Below are positions 6,220-8,174 of a stretch of 8,174 bases of DNA, one piece after another. The notes under the pieces are model-generated. The model saw nothing but the letters and a program-made list of their open reading frames with translations. It made no database searches and was not told where the DNA came from. The DNA comes from JBDTVS01 sp040007095 (GTDB lineage Bacteria > Acidobacteriota > Vicinamibacteria > Vicinamibacterales > CAVVIG01), in assembly GCA_040007095.1 (NCBI GenBank), contig JBDTVS010000138.1, forward strand, positions 1 through 8,174. The letters run 5' to 3'. Both the position numbers and the translations under genes were made by a program. The first letter of the stretch is position 1, and every line of letters begins with the position of its first letter.

Positions 6220-7815
6220 TTATTCGAGGCCGCGAGCCGCGCGTCGACGTCCAAGGTTGACAAGGCCGGATGTCGGTGTTGCCGCCAGGGGACGCAAGTC
6301 TTTCAGGTCGACACGATTGATGTCGTCGAAGATCTTCGCGAACGCCTGGGTGGCCGTTCTCAGTCCGGTGGCGGGCACGACGTCGACCGTGTCCGCGCTG
6401 GCGTGGTAGTACACGCCCTTGTTGTGGAGATAGAAGGACGGCGCATCGAATTGGACGGCCCGCAGTTCGCCGGCCGAGCCACCCTCGTCGATCTGCGTGG
6501 GGACCCCGAACATCGCGAAGCCGTTCTTGATGATGTCCGCCAGGCGGTCGCTACCGTTTACTCCCCACCACGACGCGCCGAGCTGGTTCGTTCGAATAAG
6601 CTCTGGCCGGCCCTGTGAACCCCATGGGCGATCCCACACCGGCTCCATCACCGCGACGTGCTCGGCATTGAGCACCACGGCCGCCTTCGAGAGAACCGGC
6701 TGCATGTTGTCGTGGATCCACCGGCCCCCAGCGTCGCCGCCGTGGTGGTCCGGCGTCGCGATGAAGTACATCGTTCTGCGGCGCTGCGCCTTGGGAACCT
6801 TCGCGTAGTATTCGGCGAGGCCGACCAGCGACGACGTTCCCGCGGCGTCGTCGTTGGCGCCTTCGAAGTAGCCGTCGGTGTGGGCGATCATGACGATGTT
6901 CTCGTCGGTTTGGCCAGGCAGCGTCGCGATCACGTTCGCGGCCTTCAGCCCCGTGAATGTCTTGACGTTCCAACTCACGTGGGTCATGAGGCCGCGGCCC
7001 GATGCCACCGCGTTGAGCAACTCGACCGACTCGCCGTCGTTCAATCCGACCGTGAACACCGGCAGCTTCGAGTCGTTCGAGAGCCCCTGGACGTGGCTGA
7101 CGAAGGACATGTTGCCCGGAATGGCCAGAACCACCATCACGGCTTTGGCACCGCCCTTTTGCGCTCGTGCAAGGCCCCCCATCCAGCCTTCCGATTGGAT
7201 CAGGGAGCTCGGCGTCGGGATGCTGTAGATAAACACGGCCTTCCCGCGGACGTCCTTGCCGACGAAGTCGGACGCCATCCCGAGACCGACCCAGACGGTT
7301 TCGAGATCCATGTTGCCCTCAGGACTTGGCATCGATTGGGCGAACGAGATGATGGGCGAGGCGCTCGTGAGCTTGAGGTTCTTGCCACCGCCGGCGACGC
7401 TCACTTCCCATGACTGCGGCAAGGACTGGGGCCGCATTTCGTATTCCTCGACGCGCACGTCGAGGCCGGCTTGTCGAAACTTTGTCGTCACCCATTGCTG
7501 CGTCTCGAGGCCAGACGGCATTCCAGCGATGCGCCCCCACTGCTGATATCCCGCAGTACGGCTTTTCCGCGCGATGGCCGCGAGCTCCTCGACGTATCCC
7601 TTCATATGCTGACCGTCGATCGCGACGTACGCCTTCGCCGCCGCCGGCAGCGGCCACAGGAGCTCGGCATCCGCCTGCACTTTGGAGAGCGCACCCCGGG
7701 CGGCCGCCTCTTCACCGCGTCCCCGTCCGCGCCCCTCTTGACCGCTGCCCTGCCCGACGCTGCTGACCGCGAACACGGCTACCAACGAGATCTGGGCCAA
7801 AAACCCTCCACGCAT
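6220..7815 (-). CDS. Secreted PA-domain M28-family metallopeptidase
   Basis: This 531-residue exported peptidase probably cleaves peptides outside the cytoplasm as a zinc-dependent aminopeptidase. ATG 7815 is chosen because GGGAGG lies eight bases before it and a signal peptide follows (MRGGFLAQISLVAVFAVSSV), then a Gly/Arg-rich linker (about 23-40). A protease-associated (PA) domain covers about 168-290 (GKDVRGKAVFIY, AQKGGAKAVMVV, LPVFTV). The M28 core follows: IVMIAHTDGYFEGANDDAAG supplies H312, D314 and D322, and YYHASADTVDVV supplies H471. The usual adjacent glutamate pair (catalytic base and zinc ligand) is replaced by TPDHHGG (D356, H357, H358), and the later aspartate ligand reads NAEH (E385). 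I recall this variant in related acidobacterial proteins, so it may be a subfamily rather than a dead enzyme. It stands alone, convergent with the SpoVG-like gene. Confidence 0.92.
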   Translation of the reverse strand: MRGGFLAQISLVAVFAVSSVGQGSGQEGRGRGRGEEAAARGALSKVQADAELLWPLPAAAKAYVAIDGQHMKGYVEELAAIARKSRTAGYQQWGRIAGMPSGLETQQWVTTKFRQAGLDVRVEEYEMRPQSLPQSWEVSVAGGGKNLKLTSASPIISFAQSMPSPEGNMDLETVWVGLGMASDFVGKDVRGKAVFIYSIPTPSSLIQSEGWMGGLARAQKGGAKAVMVVLAIPGNMSFVSHVQGLSNDSKLPVFTVGLNDGESVELLNAVASGRGLMTHVSWNVKTFTGLKAANVIATLPGQTDENIVMIAHTDGYFEGANDDAAGTSSLVGLAEYYAKVPKAQRRRTMYFIATPDHHGGDAGGRWIHDNMQPVLSKAAVVLNAEHVAVMEPVWDRPWGSQGRPELIRTNQLGASWWGVNGSDRLADIIKNGFAMFGVPTQIDEGGSAGELRAVQFDAPSFYLHNKGVYYHASADTVDVVPATGLRTATQAFAKIFDDINRVDLKDLRPLAATPTSGLVNLGRRRAARGLE

Positions 7816-7823
7816 ATCGATTT

Positions 7824-7829
7824 CCTCCC
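7824..7829 (-). promoter_or_regulatory. Ribosome binding site of the M28 peptidase
   Basis: On the minus strand GGGAGG stands eight bases before ATG 7815. It settles the start against the open frame that continues upstream to 8154, and the chosen start places a signal peptide at the N-terminus. Confidence 0.85.
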
Positions 7830-7936
7830 TGACAATGCAAGTGGTCCGCAGTGAAGCTGCCTGCGTAAGGCTGATGTTAATTAGACCCCTGGGGGCGCGT
7901 AAGTGCTGGACTATTCGGATCCAGCCCTGTGCGTCT

Positions 7937-7971
7937 CGAATCCGTAATTCTCGCCCTGATTCTTGGATTCG
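7937..7971. repeat. 7-bp inverted repeat in the divergent intergenic region
   Basis: CGAATCC (7937-7943) and GGATTCG (7965-7971) are perfectly complementary with 21 bases between them. They lie between the minus-strand peptidase and the plus-strand fragment at 8017. The spacing of 28 bases between equivalent points is not a clean number of helical turns. It could be an operator or chance. Confidence 0.3.
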
Positions 7972-8016
7972 GCAACGTTGAGTGTCACGCGGCGTCTGGC
8001 CTGCGCTGACTCGCGC

Positions 8017-8174
8017 ATGACGGGCTTCCGGCTCAGCCCGCTGCACCTCGCGGTCGATCCGTACGTCGAGCAGTTGTTGGCGTTTCGTGCCCACGATCCC
8101 GAGCGGAAGGTCGGCGGTTTGGTCCTGGAAGTGAAGGGCGACTTCTGTCAGCACGTTCGCCGCCTCCTCGAGGA
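8017..8174 (+). CDS. Partial protein resembling a VirD4/TraG-type coupling ATPase fragment
   Basis: From ATG 8017 the frame runs off the right edge (52 residues visible) and is also open upstream. It contains DPYVEQLLAFRAHDPERK followed by GGLVLEVKGDFCQHVRRLLE. In VirD4/TraG-type conjugative coupling ATPases a similar segment ('..D.KGEL/F..') follows the Walker A helix, and I recall acidobacterial members reading 'YPYVEQLL...GGLVLEVKGDFC'. These proteins drive DNA or protein substrates into type IV secretion channels. The expected Walker A (G..GSGKT) is not seen before DPYVEQLL. Instead there is MTGFRLSPLHLAV, so the 5' end may be truncated or damaged. No ribosome binding site stands out. The opposite strand is also open, but its sequence has no family motif. 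Confidence 0.4.
   Translation, partial: MTGFRLSPLHLAVDPYVEQLLAFRAHDPERKVGGLVLEVKGDFCQHVRRLLE

Noticed and set aside
6658..7413. 251-residue open frame on the plus strand
   Set aside because: It is antisense to the well-supported M28 peptidase and has His/Arg-rich shadow composition.
7880..7905. Possible -10 box for the peptidase gene (TAATTA on the minus strand)
   Set aside because: The base composition is suggestive, but no acceptable -35 element lies at the right distance.
7816..8154. N-terminal extension of the M28 peptidase
   Set aside because: The frame is open, but the ribosome binding site and the signal peptide both place the start at 7815, and the extension would bury the signal peptide.
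1..8174. CRISPR arrays, tRNA or rRNA genes, insertion sequences
   Set aside because: No spaced direct repeats, no tRNA cloverleaf, no rRNA sequence and no transposase motif were seen on either strand.

Overview
The window is GC-rich DNA with dense coding and several decaying genes. It most resembles an Acidobacteriota genome, perhaps Vicinamibacteria-like. The evidence is an ECF sigma factor of the type abundant in that phylum, followed on the same strand by a large PknB-type kinase with the 'RW..V..L(F/Y)H.AL' leader typical of acidobacterial sigma/kinase pairs. A secreted M28 peptidase of a familiar acidobacterial type and a small HExxH protein agree with this. The lineage call comes from family recognition, not from a marker gene.

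Layout: (1) 3-404 (+) is the 3' end of a small HELQH protein. (2) 602-1189 (+) is an ECF sigma factor. (3) 1190-1898 (+) holds a degenerate fragment of a kinase leader (1201-1335) and a short ORF (1541-1909) that combines another kinase-type leader with one membrane segment and overlaps the next gene by 11 nt. (4) 1899-5066 (+) is a 1055-residue protein ordered kinase, RDD-like membrane domain, degenerate kinase, second RDD-like membrane domain. (5) 5067-5831 has no intact gene but contains a frameshifted remnant of an alpha/beta hydrolase on the minus strand. (6) 5832-6134 (+) is a 100-residue protein with a SpoVG-like pattern, with a good ribosome binding site and a strong intrinsic terminator. 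(7) 6220-7815 (-) is a secreted PA-domain M28 peptidase. (8) 8017 to the edge (+) is a fragment resembling the region after Walker A of VirD4/TraG-type coupling ATPases.

The sigma factor, the small membrane ORF and the large kinase probably form one signalling locus (inference from order, strand and overlap). The most unusual object is the kinase. It looks like an internal duplication of a kinase-RDD unit in which the second kinase has lost its catalytic residues. The second membrane half contains a loop of about 120 residues that could sense something outside the cytoplasm. The SpoVG-like gene and the coupling-ATPase fragment hint at a conjugative-element footprint on the right side of the window, but this is weak.
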